From Spirometra erinaceieuropaei (lineage: Eukaryota; Platyhelminthes; Cestoda; Diphyllobothriidea; Diphyllobothriidae): a stretch of DNA of 64,000 bases. The position numbers and the translations under genes are program-made. The stretch lies in the NCBI GenBank assembly GCA_902702965.1, contig CACRXP010000010.1:459571-523570 (forward strand). Direction: 5' to 3'. Below, piece by piece: positions 44,679 to 56,690 of the stretch. Position 1 is the stretch's first letter; each line of letters starts with the position of its first letter. The notes under the pieces were generated by a model that saw only the letters and a program-made list of their open reading frames with translations, was not told the DNA's origin and did no database searches.

Positions 44679-45296
44679 GCTGAGAGAAATTTCGCGCGAG
44701 AACGCATTATGCAACCTTAACATTTGCCCATCTATTCACCTTCTATTGGGCTCTCCTTTCTATTGCCTAATCCCACCCATAAAACTCGTATTACATAATA
44801 ACCTCGTTTTCGTTCCCGTGTGGGTCGTATACTGAATCCTTGTTGAGAAATCTGCTCAATTACGACATTTTAAATTAATTTTGGACATTAAACCTCATAC
44901 GACCGTTTTTTAGGATTTCCGAAATTTCTATTATAAACGATCCGTCTCTAACTACCCGACAGGGCTATCTACCTATCTTTTCGTCGTCCCTGCACAAGGT
45001 TAACTCAGTGTTCAAGGGTTTTCTATGGACCTATATCATAAAAACACCTTATGGGCTTTTGCGTTTCCGCATGTTTCCTTATCCCTCATCTTAACTATGT
45101 TTACAACTTCAAAGCACCACTTTCTGACTGACGCTGACGCTCCTGTATCGGCCGACTTCGACCTTATCACGATACGCGCATCTTGACAAAGTTCGCACGA
45201 GTTTCCTAAATAATAAGGAACAGCAGCTGTACACTGTCTTTTTTATGGTTCGATTCGGTAAAAAAGAATGCCGTCTGGCATTCCAGTCAGCCAAAA
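44679..45296. other. Intergenic
   Basis: A minus-strand exon-like frame (about 45116-45212, acceptor after TTATTATTTAG, reading KLVRTLSRCAYRDKVEVGRY) is possible but unsupported. Nothing else was seen. Confidence 0.3.
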
Positions 45297-45494
45297 ATGT
45301 CTACTTACTTGCATATGCGTAGGGCTTCAAAATGTTCCGCATTTAAGCGAAGGATGTTACTTGTCGCTGTGCCTGCAATAGTGTTGCCGCCTAGTTATGC
45401 AGCCCAGCCAAAAGTAGATCAGATAGTTATTGACGATTTATCTGAGTTGGCAGTTGCGACATGTACAACTCCTTTACGCCTCTCTGGATTTCAG
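45297..45494 (+). CDS. Candidate first coding exon with signal-peptide-like N terminus
   Basis: The ATG at 45297 has A at -3. The peptide starts MSTYLHMRRASKCSAFKRRM, followed by a hydrophobic stretch LLVAVPAIVLPPSYAAQ, compatible with a signal peptide or anchor, then VDQIVIDDLSELAVATCTTP and LRLSGFQ up to a donor CAG/GTGAAA (phase 0). If unspliced the frame ends at 45521. No family was recognised and no downstream exon could be assigned. Confidence 0.3.
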
Positions 45495-46453
45495 GTGAAA
45501 GTTGAGACCGGTACTGAATAATTCCCTAGGATTACCAACACACTCAATACGCAAGCAGAGGTGTATTTGCGGATTAGTTGTTGTTTGCTTTACCAGGGAG
45601 ACCAGTTGCATCCTCTTCCGATTGTGTATGCTTGACAGTGTCGATTTTTGAATAAGACATAAAGGTTTTGGGCCAAATGATTGTCATTGGTCAAGCAGTT
45701 TGGGGCAATAGACCCACCACGGGATGCTACCAAGGCACCACTTCAGAGCAAGAAATTCTTGTTAGGATGGGCAACAGAGGCAATGCGCCACTCAAAGCAG
45801 ATCTCTATAACCTAGCGAATAAAAGGAAAAAGGGGTTAGACACGTGAATCTGTACCCCCGTATGACTGGTAGTTTGGTGCCAAATGTCAGGGGTTACCTA
45901 ATCCCATGCTCTAATACAAACCCTAACCCTGACCTTAACGCCCAAGAATTGGCGCAAGGCCAAGGGTAAAACGAAAGATACTCATTTTCATGCTCAACCC
46001 TAAAGGTTTTTGCACTTGTTTAAGGACTGCCGGAAAAAGGGGGATCAACTGACGCCTTATGGGTTAGTATTTCCAGTCGGCCCATGCCCGTCGAATGTTG
46101 CGGCACCGTGGGTGTTATTGCTATTCCGGAAGCCCTGGTATTTACAAACATTTAAAGGTATACCAGGAAGTTGGAAACATTTAAACCCAAGAAAACTTAA
46201 TCAAAGTAATACCTTAATTTTGGTCAACAAATTCCATGCGGATTGAAGACCTTGGTCAAAACGCCATCGTTTCCTCTACTGTTAATTGTAAAACTTCAAA
46301 ATTAAAGGGCTTATTTTAGAGAGATGAATCTGAACAACTGGTGATAATGCCGTTGGCCAGATCTATGACATGCGATAGAACCCAAATTCAGATACGGAAG
46401 ATGGACGTGCTACTATAAGAGTCCAAGCATATTATCTAAACACTTTTTCATGA
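45495..46453. other. Intergenic with family C-related degenerate stretch
   Basis: At about 45860-45950 ATGACTGGTAGTTTGGTGCC is followed by a TAACCC-like run (CAAACCCTAACCCTGACCTT). This resembles the left end and variable segment of family C. A 78-codon frame at 46010 was not recognised. Confidence 0.35.
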
Positions 46454-47132
46454 TCATGGCCACTGGAGCAGGTCTTTGCTGAAAGTTCTGCACTGTGTTC
46501 TCCTGATAAACGTCTTATTCTCTCCTTCCTTCCTAAAGAATAGATTTTCACGAAAATAGGGAGACGTTAAAAAATAAAAGCTGAAAACTCATTAGGCCTG
46601 CCAAAGAGTTAGGTTACTTCGAAAAGGGTCCTAATCAGCAATTATTACGATAATAACGCCTGTATTTGGTTTTCCGCGACAGTTAAGTCACATTCGCCTA
46701 CCATTAATATAAACTTTAGCAAAGTTTGGGCTATTTCTCCAATATTTGCCATCTATTCTTTATCAAAAGTGTCTTACCGACAAAATAACTTGGTATAATT
46801 TAGTGGATCTCTAGTAGACGGAGAGCTATCGATTTTAAAGTCCAAATGTGCGATTGGAAACTTACGCGTTTTAATTTCTCCGAAAATTAATTCCCGATTT
46901 GGAGTATATTCCTCGACGCAAACTTTGGACTCACTTCGAAGATCTTTATGAATATCTCTGAGAAAATTAAAATGCTCAGCATGAAAACTAGAGATCGTCC
47001 CAGAAGGCACATGAGAAACACCGGAGTTCCCACCCACGAAACGAATCTCGCGGAGTTGATCCATGCAGCAGGTCGGCCAGAAAAACGCTTGTCCGGGAGT
47101 ATGGTACCTCATTAAGTATCGTTAGCTTTCTT
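46454..47132 (-). CDS. Candidate spliced gene 4, 3' part (113 residues), unknown protein
   Basis: Minus-strand exons are 47132-47022, 46987-46866, 46808-46778 and 46532-46454 (TGA). Phases 2/2/1/2 agree at every junction and the total is 1+342 nt. Donors are GTGTTT, GTAAGT and GTAAGA. Acceptors follow CTGCTCAG, GATCTCTAG, TACTAGAG and ATTCTTTAG. The first intron is 34 nt. Peptide landmarks: RKLTILNEVPYSRTSVFLAD, LLHGSTPRDSFRGWEL, EHFNFLRDIHKDLRSESKVC, EEYTPNRELIFGEIKT, and the end NKTFIRRTQCRTFSKDLLQW. The bases also allow one unspliced 112-codon frame (47112-46774), so the first intron is the weakest point. There is no recognised domain. Upstream exons above 47.13 kb are expected. Confidence 0.42.
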
Positions 47133-48279
47133 CTGAGCAGGTCATTACGAAATTAAGATGCGAGGTATTGGCCGATGAAAAGGTTCTGCTCGACCTCAGT
47201 ACCATATCCAGTTACGTAGAACCATACTTTTCCCTAAAACATGACCTTGAATAGGACCATCAATAGTTCTAGCACATATCACTTATTGACTGTGATTCCT
47301 CAAAAAATATGTGCTGTGTGCTAAACCTCCTGAACACTCGATCAAATTCTCTGAATTGGAATTCAGATAAATTGTGTGTTAGGTTACAATATGGGAAAAC
47401 GAATTTCAAATGTTGTTTTTCATTAAAAGCTGCCCTATGACAAAAAGTAAAGACAAAGCCACATAATCCGTAGCCGATTAGGCTTTTATGTATAGTAGTT
47501 CCGTCGACGTTTTCTTGAAACGATTAAAAATACTCAGTATTTACTGCCACTGAGGTATTACAAATTGTCCAAACTAAAGCCTTCAGATAGTGGAATCTGT
47601 AGCTCAGAATGTAAAAATGTTTGTCAAGATGACTATTGACCCTCTAGACCCTGGTTCAGTCTATGAGTTTATCAGCAGCCAAAGCTGGGTTATTAATGCG
47701 TGTTGACTGGAATCACCCATGAAATAACCACTTCAGTGCTCCTAGTCTTTGTAAGAATCGTTTTGCGATCATGATTGCGCGTTAATCTACTGCGGTTCCC
47801 ATGGTTTCTAGGTCTGGAACTTCAGGAGATGACGAGAATATCCATTTCAGTCCTGCAATCTAAAACAGTCATGAATAGCAGTCTCAAATGACACTGGAAT
47901 TACCACCAGGACAAAGGTCTCAAAAGATAGGTTTTCGTAGAATCGCAAATAGTTTTAAGGGAACGTTTTATTTTTCCAGACCAGAGAACTTATTAATATA
48001 CCGTGTTTCTGGGATAATTTAAATAATTAGGTCAACAGTTTGTTAAAGTTAATTGGATTTCTGCATGATTATTCTTTATCTTCAACAATAACGACAACTG
48101 AATACATTGGAAACTGCGCAGACAAACACCTACATGCTTTTAATTATTAATTATACGTTATATTATCACTTCATGAATCATAACAAAGAAGGGTATTGTT
48201 TAAATCATCTCCTAAGTGCGTCCTGCAAACCGTATAATTATATCAATAATGCAACTGCGCGAGTTTTCGCCGTGCCATA
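47133..48279. other. Intergenic, A+T-rich
   Basis: No firm feature. Further minus-strand exons of candidate gene 4 may lie here, for example behind an acceptor at the complement of about 47334. Confidence 0.3.
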
Positions 48280-48450
48280 TACCTCCGCCCTCTCGCCTCC
48301 GATTTTCTTGATAACCTCTTGACACCCGTCCCAAGTGGGGTAAGAGGGAGTGAGATGAATGCTTCGCAAGTCCAATATCGCGTGCAAGTTAACGTTTCTA
48401 ATTCCATTCTGCTGTGAAGCCCACAGTCGACATCGTCAAAAATGATAATC
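48280..48450 (+). repeat. Family A fragment, sense
   Basis: ACCTCCGCCCTCTCGCCTCC, GATTTTCTTGATAACCTCTT, GACACC-GTCCCAAGTGGGG, ATGCTTCGCAAGTCCAATAT, CTGCTGTGAAGCCCACAGTC and GACATCGTCAAAAATGA follow the order of the 33.01-33.2 kb copy. Confidence 0.65.
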
Positions 48451-48897
48451 GACCTGCTTTAGATCGATTTGGTCTAAAAACATTTACAATTCTGAACACA
48501 GAATTTCACAACGCCTGTAAATACAACTTCAACACGGCAAACAATAGCATGTAGACAATTAATGACAACGTAGTGACGGCCAGTCTGTGAAGACTTGAAG
48601 AATACTTGAATTTCCCATCTCTTTCAACGATCGTTGAGGCCGACGGATCGTACACCTAACTGATGAGTCAACTTTTTAGTGATTTTGATACACATTGTCA
48701 ATAGTCATTTGTCTACGACCAGCAGGACAAAAGTAGTTATTTCATGTGGCCGATCACTCTGCTCATGATTGCAAGAGGGACACGTTTTTTGTAGAAATAC
48801 TATGTGCAGTAATCCCTCGCAATAGCGCGCCTCCATTTTTTCGGCTTCACTCTTTCGCTGATCACAGCTATCGACATATCTAGAGTCCAGACATTGT
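48451..48897. other. Intergenic
   Basis: Nothing recognised. Confidence 0.4.
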
Positions 48898-49806
48898 ATC
48901 GCGTTTATCATCACCCGAAGAGGAAAAAGAAGAAGAAGAGAGGGCAAATTCATGAATTCACCATCAGTCAGCAAATCTTGAAGCCCAAAACCCGCTACCA
49001 ATAACACAACAGGCGGCGGTGGTGTACAGCATACCATGCCCAAATTGCAATGCGAGGTATGTTGGTGAGACGAGCAAACGCCTCGGTACAAAATTGCACG
49101 GACACCAACTTGCAAGTTGTCTTTGGTCTATGGCCACATACGAGAACTGAACCACGATTCTGCCTTTGAGAAAGCGAGGGTAATTGGCCGAGCCAATGAG
49201 AAGATGGCCAGACTGGTGCCCGAAAGTTGGTCCTCGACTGGTACACTCAACCGAGCTATAGATCTACATCCCGCCTACCAAGCGCTGCGTACAAGGCTCG
49301 GCTGAGTCCGGACAAGACCAGTAAGGCAAGCGAGCACGCGCGACCGAGAGCCAACGCTCACGGAAAAGAGCGGAGTTGGGGGCCAGGGGTCATGTGACCA
49401 TAGTCGAACACTGTCTCATCGATGCGCCCGCGAAGCTGAATGCTGCTCACCTGAACAGCAACGACCGATCTGTCCACCGGCTGACGTGGAAGAGGCCGAC
49501 CGGCACGTTGATTTGACTACAATTACGCCGACCCCAAAGGGAATAAAGGTCACGCAGGCCTGTCAGCGGTCAGCCCCGGGGAGGTCTAAGCCAGTCAGCG
49601 GCAAACAGGCATGTCAAAGTTCGTACGTCGATCACGGCTATAATACGAGGCAAGCGGCAAGATTGAACAACTCAAGACCGGCAGGAGTAAAAAGTACGCT
49701 ACTCGGATGATGGAAACGATGAAGTTTCCGAAAAGTCAGTTCGAATACAATATGGTCCATGAATTCGCCCTCTCTTCTTCGTCTTCTTCGGGAGATGATG
49801 AACGCG
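48898..49806 (+). mobile_element. Penelope-like element GIY-YIG endonuclease fragment between inverted repeats
   Basis: VVYSIPCPNCNARYVGETSK (49019-49078) is a well-kept GIY-YIG box with the PLE-typical CxxC, followed by RLGTKLHGHQLA. A frameshift near 49115 leads into AFEKARVIGRANEKMARLVP, ESWSSTGTLNRAIDLHPAYQ and ALRTRLG, stop at 49303-49305. These are the remaining helices of the endonuclease, with E (in PESW) at the expected late position. The RT part is absent. About 60 bp at 48898-48958 (GCGTTTATCATCACCCGAAG, AAGAAGAAGAGAGGGCAAAT, TCATGAATTC) recur inverted at 49745-49806 (complement GCGTTCATCATCTCCCGAAG and on). Inverted end fragments of this sort are typical of PLE insertions. The tail between 49306 and 49745 holds short non-homologous frames. 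Confidence 0.88.
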
Positions 49807-52429
49807 GACATATTTAAATATATGTAGCGAATCTTCCGCTGGTTCACGAATTTCTGTCGTCTATGCATCTTTTTACCTCTGGTACATCCTTCTGCAGTTG
49901 GTTTGTCCGGTTGAATGCAGGGGCTCTTACATAATATCTAATAGAATATAAAGGGTTTATGTTGTATAACTGTGTAAGAAATGTTTGTAGGAGTTTGGGA
50001 ACCTAAAACGCATAAAATGGTCGCAAAACATATAGTATTTGCCTCGCAAATTTTCGCTTTTTAGGAAGGATTTGAAAACGCAACCCCATGATCGAGGAGA
50101 GATCAGTCTACATGCAATTTTCTTCCGTGGTAATGATTTGCCACAGTACAGAGCTAAATTAGATTCCCACTCTGCTGTATGTAGCAAATCGAGGTTAGGA
50201 AAGACAGTATCGAAGCGCGCTGTCCACAAAAAATCTTTTGCAGTTTTTTGACAGCCCGTAAAACACACAGGCGCATTTAGGATATGTTCCATTTCCGGAT
50301 CTCTGCGAAAGTAACTTCCCATAGGTTCATTCAGGAAAGTAAAATTTGCTCAGACAAAGAATGAAACAAAAACGGAGAATCTTTTCAATACTGTTTGAAA
50401 AAGTTATAGCGTGGCAAAACGTGACAATCATTGGAGTGCATAATAATGGTATTTATTTCCCTACAAATTGAAGACGCGTTTGATTCCAAAACCAACGTGC
50501 TGCATCACGTGACCCAACCAGAATCAGTTTCCAGGCTTCCTGCCAATGCAATCTATGCCTAGTTTATAAAAGTTCGCTCAAGAATGTGGGACGTGTTCTA
50601 GTTTATGCCCGATCTTACTAGAACTGTGATTTTTAGGATGCTATTGTTGCTAAAGACGAAGTAAGTCCTTTTTATTTATAAGACGAATAATGCAGTTATA
50701 TGATTTAAAACGGACTGAATCAAATTCAGAGGAATAAATAAATTAATTTTCTCCTAAAAGCTGGTCCCTTGTCTGCGATGTTTTGGTTTGGACCACGCAT
50801 CGTAAGCGACGCATGGGACCTCCGGTTCTTTCGCACCTTCTAGCCTTAGTTAGTTCAAGTTTCGCCAGTATATACGTGTTTAAATGAATTAGTATTGGTC
50901 GACTTTTGGATTTCAACCGTAAAGACATCTTTTTGTAAGGAAGTTTTACAGGTCGTAATGAGTCAGCCGACCTACATTCCATCAGGTTTTGTCAGTCATT
51001 GTGATGAAGCTCATATCATTCGTGCGAAGAAAAAGCCCTCCTTCTCTAACAAAAGACGTGGATTTTGAGATACGTAGTTTCCTACACAGCCACAAATCAA
51101 AAACCGTTGATGCTTACATCAAGTCCATTCACAATTACACACAAAAGTGTAAAGACCGCAGCTCTTTTGCGTCCTGTTCACTTTTGTATAATAGGAATGG
51201 GTCACTTTTCAGTAATTAGAACTAAGACGCGACAAATATAACTAAATACCGTTTTCTATGCATTAAGTGTCAAAAGTGTTAATTTTTAAAAGTATATATT
51301 GAACAATTCACCTCTGCAAACGTTTTGTAGAACGGCATTTACAAGCGTACGACGCGACTAGATAATGCGCGCCCTGATTTTCGTGATCTGCATACAAACG
51401 AGTTAACTAATCAAGCTTATTTGCGAATTTCTCCGATTTTTGTGGTCACGCATATTACTGGCAGTAAAAGAACCATCCCCACGTAATTAATTGGACGAAA
51501 AGATGAAGGTCGACGCATAGATTAGCCCGGGGGACGTTTTGGCCTACCCTGGGGGGCTGTCAAGATGAACTCTCGCTGGTCTACGAATCATCCTACCTGT
51601 CATATAAGCAGTCAGTAAAGGTCAAACATTTGTCAGTGATCTCCAAGTATTTTTCATGTACTACCCATTCGGCGAAACTGGCATTCTCGTGTTTTTTTTC
51701 CGGCGCACTGGCCTGCCAGCAAGACAGAGTTGATCGTTTTGGGTGGTGTCTGGACGTTTGTTCTTCTGTTACGCTGTTGCACAAGACCCCGCAGTGTGTC
51801 CGTTAAGTGAGCGAATGCCGAAGGTCACTGTCCTTTCATATGTCAAAATTCGTGATAACTTGGTATACTTACTACCTCGACCGTGCCAGAAAATAGGTCG
51901 CCTAAGCGACACTGCTGCTTGCCAAACTTTCTGCATCTTTCTGCAAATGTTAGTGACTCGTAGACGATAGACTCCATCCGCCGACTAATGATAGATCCTT
52001 CCAGAGCATAAAAACATCAATATTCAACAAACACCATCAGCAATAACAGGGGTATTTTCTGAGAAAAGTTAATATTGCTCCACCATGCTATACTTTCTGA
52101 CAAACAAACTAGAAGCTAATGTTAAAATGGTGATTTTTGTAAGAAGCTGTTAATAAGTTATCTTGTAATCGCACAATGCTACTTACAAGCGCTGGAATGA
52201 GAATCATTTATGTCCTTTGGCGTGTTTCGCAGTATAGGTGTGAGGTGTCATAAATCAAACGCTGCTGGAATTTTGCCGAGTTTGCAGAAGAAAGAGACGA
52301 AAGTTTTTTATTCCCCACAAATTCTTAAAAATGTCTGTAGGACAAAGGAATAGGAACGTTAGCCGTAATATAGATGTCCCTGGGTTCAATGTCAAGGCGA
52401 TTGGCGTCGGGGCTTAGTTTAGAGTTAGA
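49807..52429. other. Intergenic, A+T-rich
   Basis: Several short frames on both strands (for example 49957-50322 minus and 50989-51219 plus) were inspected and not recognised. No repeat shared with the rest of the window was noticed. Confidence 0.3.
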
Positions 52430-52500
52430 ATTAGGGTTAGGTTTGGGGGTTAGATGGTAGTTGGTAGCCCTTCCGTTACCGAAAACTCCCAACTACCTGT
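52430..52500 (+). repeat. Telomere-like TTAGGG stretch joined to a family C end
   Basis: AGTTAGAATTAGGGTTAGGT, TTGGGGGTTAG, then GATGGTAGTTGGTAGCCC, the left end of family C. GTAGTTGG recurs inverted (CCAACTAC) 30 bp later, giving a small hairpin. Confidence 0.6.
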
Positions 52501-53299
52501 CTTACGGAACCGGTTGTAATAGGGGCTATACGGTTTGGGCAAATGAGTGGAGGCGTAAATGGCGCTTGTAGTGTATGCCTGGAATTGACGCTCCTGGTTA
52601 AGTGGAAGCCTAATTTAAATAAGGTGAAAAATGAAAGGAGTGTATAGAACTAAGCATGGATAATTAGTACGGTATGCGGAATAATTTCATTCTTGCCCCA
52701 GATTGGAAAGAATAACAAGTGAAGGCGAACAATCAATAGGAAGAACGCAGTGTGTATTAAGGTCATTCCGCAGTATGTGCGATAGTACTCTAACCGACAG
52801 AATAGACATGAGAACACGAGAGTTAAGCAGCGGCACGCAGGACGGCATAACGCAAGCGGGGTAAGACTTTAATGCGAAAAATATGTTTGGGCGAAAGAGA
52901 AAATCTGCAAATAATAGTCTATTGTCACTGTGGCCACATCTAGGATTAAAACTATTGCAGTAGTTGTTTGCTATACGTGAATAAAGTACTATATAATGTA
53001 AAGAGGAATTAGCACTCTGTATATGAAGTTACACTTTGTTCTGCTTGCAGAGTCCAGTCTCGTAGAAGGCGAAGGAAAGCAGGACCGCAAGTGGATAGGC
53101 CGACAGATTATTCGCGGATCCTAGAAATAATCCAGTCGTCCTACCTAGTGCAGTATCTCCAACAGAAAGGACTACTGACCTGTAGGGTCTTATGTAGATG
53201 TCGAAAGGCCATGCCCTTACAAATACTGCGACAGCACATGGATGTTTATGCCTTCAGGTAACAGCTGGGTACTGTGGCATGCAGCTTAGGATAGTACCT
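52501..53299. other. Intergenic
   Basis: Nothing recognised. Confidence 0.35.
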
Positions 53300-53625
53300 C
53301 TAAAATGAATTAGATACAGGTAACACAGTGCGCGCATGCAATTACAAGCATAATGAGAAGCATGATGAAGCATAATCCGCCTAGGAAAAATCTTTCGCCG
53401 TTTACTAAAGATTTCCGTGTGGGGTGCAATACAATGAGTCTATATAGACATTTTTGCAGCGCCTCGTTCTCGGGGCGGTTAGAGTGAAGAAGAAAGTCAT
53501 CCTGGGAGGGCTTCTGCGCGTGCACTACCAGACATAATGAGAACGTAATCACAGAGCTTGAAATCGAGCCAGTAAGTGCAATTGTAGAATCAGTGGGCAG
53601 GGCTACCAACTACCATCCTGCCGGT
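53300..53625 (-). repeat. Family C repeat, copy 2 (inverted relative to copy 1)
   Basis: Reverse complement of 8552-8870 with about 85-90% identity by eye. Its left end abuts a degenerate TAACCC-like run (53626-53680), the same association as at 52.43 kb. Confidence 0.7.
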
Positions 53626-54009
53626 TTGGGAGTAGGGGCAGAGTTAAGGTTTGCGTTAAAGGTAGAGTCAGGGCATGGGAAAATGTACGTCGCCTGTATT
53701 ACTGTGGGGGCTCTTGTTCCCCAGATGTCTTGCCGGCACGCTTCGAATGGAATACCCTTATTTGGTCACAAATATGTGGAGCTGCAATTTAAGTATGCGC
53801 AGATAAGAATTATCACGAAACCCAACCACCTCTTTTATGGATATTTTCCTTACGACAAACAAGGACCAAAAGAATGCGAGTCCGTGAGTCAGATGGTGCG
53901 GCTTCCTACTCGACCATCAGTTAACTCCGGAGTCAGTATACGGATTTCGCTGTGCATTGTTTACATTTCACGAAAAATATATGTCAAGAGGGTTTATTAT
54001 GTTACGTAT

Positions 54010-54085
54010 CGTGCCACACAATACTACGCTATTCCAGTTACTTCAGGATGCCGGCCTTCAAACGGGCTTGTTATGGGCCGCATGC
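54010..54085 (+). repeat. Family G fragment
   Basis: CCAGTTACTTCAGGATGCCG and GCCTTCAAACG match the CAGTTGCCTCAGGCTACCGG and CTTTCGAATG stretch of the 43.7 kb arm. Confidence 0.45.
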
Positions 54086-56187
54086 GTAGATAAAGTTCCG
54101 TAAATAACAACTATTTATATCGTACAAATTATTTGAATTGTCTTCCGATGTCCTTGTAGATTTAAAAATATTTTACAGACAATATGCATAAAAATATTTG
54201 TTAACTTTTTTGGCAGTAAACGCCATCCTTTTCATATTTTACGTTAAACGAAGGGGCACCACTCGTGTTTAGAAACCTCCCTAATTCTCGAACAGTTTTG
54301 GAGCCAACCAGCCGTTGCACTTGCATTTGGCGTTTAAACACTACAATCTACAAGTACGTTTTTCTACCCAGAGTACCGTAATAATGTTTTGCTAAACTTT
54401 GGATGCCTCCCAAACACGCGAAAACATTATAGTAGACGTTTTAATAGACTACAAAGTGATTAAGGCAACATCATTCCTTGACTAAGTCGAAATTAGCCTT
54501 AACGACCGACTGTAGATAGTTAAATAAAATAGCTAATTATTTGGAGCGTTCGGTATTTTATAAGACGGAAACATCCCGAATGGATTTGCAGGGACGAAAT
54601 TATAGGGTCAGTCGGGACCAAAACGAAGCATAAAATAAAATTCATATTTTAAGTGCAATTAAACAGCAAAACTATTTTGGCAGTCGTGTCCCGAGACAAC
54701 TTTGGGTTTGTTGTCGATAATGCATTTTCTATAACAAGTTCTTAAACACCTTATTTACTGACTGTCTAAACCATCAGATCAAGACCATTAATGAAAGATT
54801 TTATTGGAATTATGTATTTCTTTTGCCGTAGATGGAAGCTCGGTTTTCGTCGTCAGGTTATAATATAAAAGACCCCTGCATAAACCGATAGGAATACATG
54901 ACAAAACTGCGGTCAGTCTAATACCGGGTAAATAAAAGTATGCATTAATCATTTTTCTTTTCAGAAAAGACTTGTGTGCCGCCGCATTATCATCATTCAA
55001 AAGGTCCGAGACCCATAACATTAGACAGGCGTAATATTCACAAACGTTACCTGTTGTATCACCTAATGGAGTATAAGCTGAATATCACGCTCAAATGAAT
55101 AAAAATTTGTTCCATCTGACGCAGGAACTCTTCATTTTCTTTGTTACTCTTGCGGTACTGGGTGAAAAACGTGCATTTTTCAGGCTGTGATTAAATATGG
55201 TGTCTCTTTGCGTCGAAATGTTGTGCATGCTCCACAAGAATAACTAGAAATACAGAAGGCAGTCTGTCATGTTCAAAATGGGGCCGTGGTTTCTCCTTAT
55301 ACGTATTCTTGTGCAAATCGCCTTCAAAATGCAACAGTCTGACTCCTCCTCCAATATATACTTAGATTTTATTTGTTGTTCATGCATCGGAAGTAGTAAC
55401 TCTTCAGTTTGTTACTAATTTGCGGGTTTCGAAGGAGAATGGAGGTTTGTATTGAAGGCCGGGTTCATTAATCACAGTGGTTTAAAGAGAATTTAGCTAA
55501 AAATATTTGTTCTTTAAAAGTACACAAATCTTATCTTTTAATCTCTATCCCTTGCTCTGCCTTGTCCAGCAATTCCTGACTTAGGCTGCATGACTAAAAA
55601 GACCGCTCGAAACTGCTCAGTCGGGTATGCTCTGCAGAAATCTTTTTTCTTAAAAAACAGCAGATCAGATCCGACTTGCTGGAAGATAAGATATGAGTAC
55701 TTGGGTGCGACATCAAGCTGATTTTCCTCCGGCAGTTCTATCAAAATCATTTATCACTGTAGAATGGGTAGGGTGAAAACTTGTTTTTAATGGTCATTTA
55801 TGCTTTCACACAATCTAGATTATTTGAGAAATACGTTTTACACCATGATAATGGAGGACGTCTCTCTAGCATAATTGTCCCAGAAAGCTTCATACCTTGT
55901 AGGAGTAGTTCATATGAACCGGTGTGACGGTTTTCATACTCACTTTTAGGCGTGTAGCTTCCTTAAGCAAATATTTGGATATCGGATGAACTTTACAATG
56001 GTAATCTGATCAATGCGGAAAAAGAACGATGTTGGGAATGCTGAAAGTGCTAACATGGGAGTTGGCAGAGTAAGAATCATTTAACACTTTTCGGAGGAGT
56101 TGGTCCATTATGCAAATTTTCGGTGTAATGTGATAAAGTCAGGTCATCATCGGGAAGATGTGCGTCCGCGTGATGGGTGCTTCGCAA
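54086..56187. other. Intergenic, A+T-rich
   Basis: A 70-codon minus-strand frame (55538-55750, starting MILIELPEENQLDVAPKYSY) has protein-like composition and follows a TTCTACAG, but a TAA directly precedes its ATG. It is not called. Nothing else recognised. Confidence 0.3.
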
Positions 56188-56690
56188 AGAAACTTTAGAT
56201 TTGCCTTGGAAGAAGGACTTTACAAACGCCGAGCATTTGCAACAACATGTGCAATTCAGAGGGTTCTTCTCGGTAAGTTTATAAAAAACATAGCATAACG
56301 ACGTAGGTGACATACGGTAAAGTGGGACAAGTTTGTTTTTAAGGAGACCGACGGCCAATGGTGTCTAACTGAACCCAATGTAAAAGCGGTCTGTATTTAA
56401 CAGAGGATACAGTAAAAACTGCTTCCTGCAAAAATCGACCAAATCCATTGGGTATTGTACATACAGCCATCAAGGTATTCTAACCAACTCATCATAATGT
56501 ATCATGTTTGCCACCTGTGCACATACCCGGATATGGAAATCCGCGAAAACTCAGGTGTCTTTCTTCAAAAATACAGCCTTATGGCTCCAAGAAGGTGGAT
56601 GGTAATCAATTTCTAAATATATTTTCATGGAACAGACTGTATCTACGGAACGGTCGGAGGAGTATTTTAAAGGAACGAAGAATATGTGAC
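56188..56690 (+). CDS. Possible spliced gene with zinc-finger-like pieces
   Basis: Proposed pieces: a frame ending at 56270 before a perfect GTAAGT (KDFTNAEHLQQHVQFRGFFS; the F-x5-L-x2-H spacing of C2H2 fingers but without the cysteines); an exon from about 56476 (acceptor ATACAG) to about 56603 (YHVCHLCTYPDMEIRENSGV, FLQKYSLMAPRRWM; one CxxC); then a 34-nt intron (GTAATC to GGAACAG) and TVSTERSEEYFKGTKN to a stop. Phases agree. The opposite strand over the first piece is also open (93 codons), so the strand is not certain. Zinc-finger identity is a guess. Confidence 0.25.

Noticed and set aside
53310..53609. 99-codon ORF conserved in both family C copies
   Set aside because: Most differences between the copies change amino acids and a 1-bp indel breaks the frame in the 8.55 kb copy, so there is no sign of protein selection.
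53593..54093. 166-codon plus-strand ORF
   Set aside because: It crosses the end of family C and a family G fragment in unrelated phases; a chance frame.
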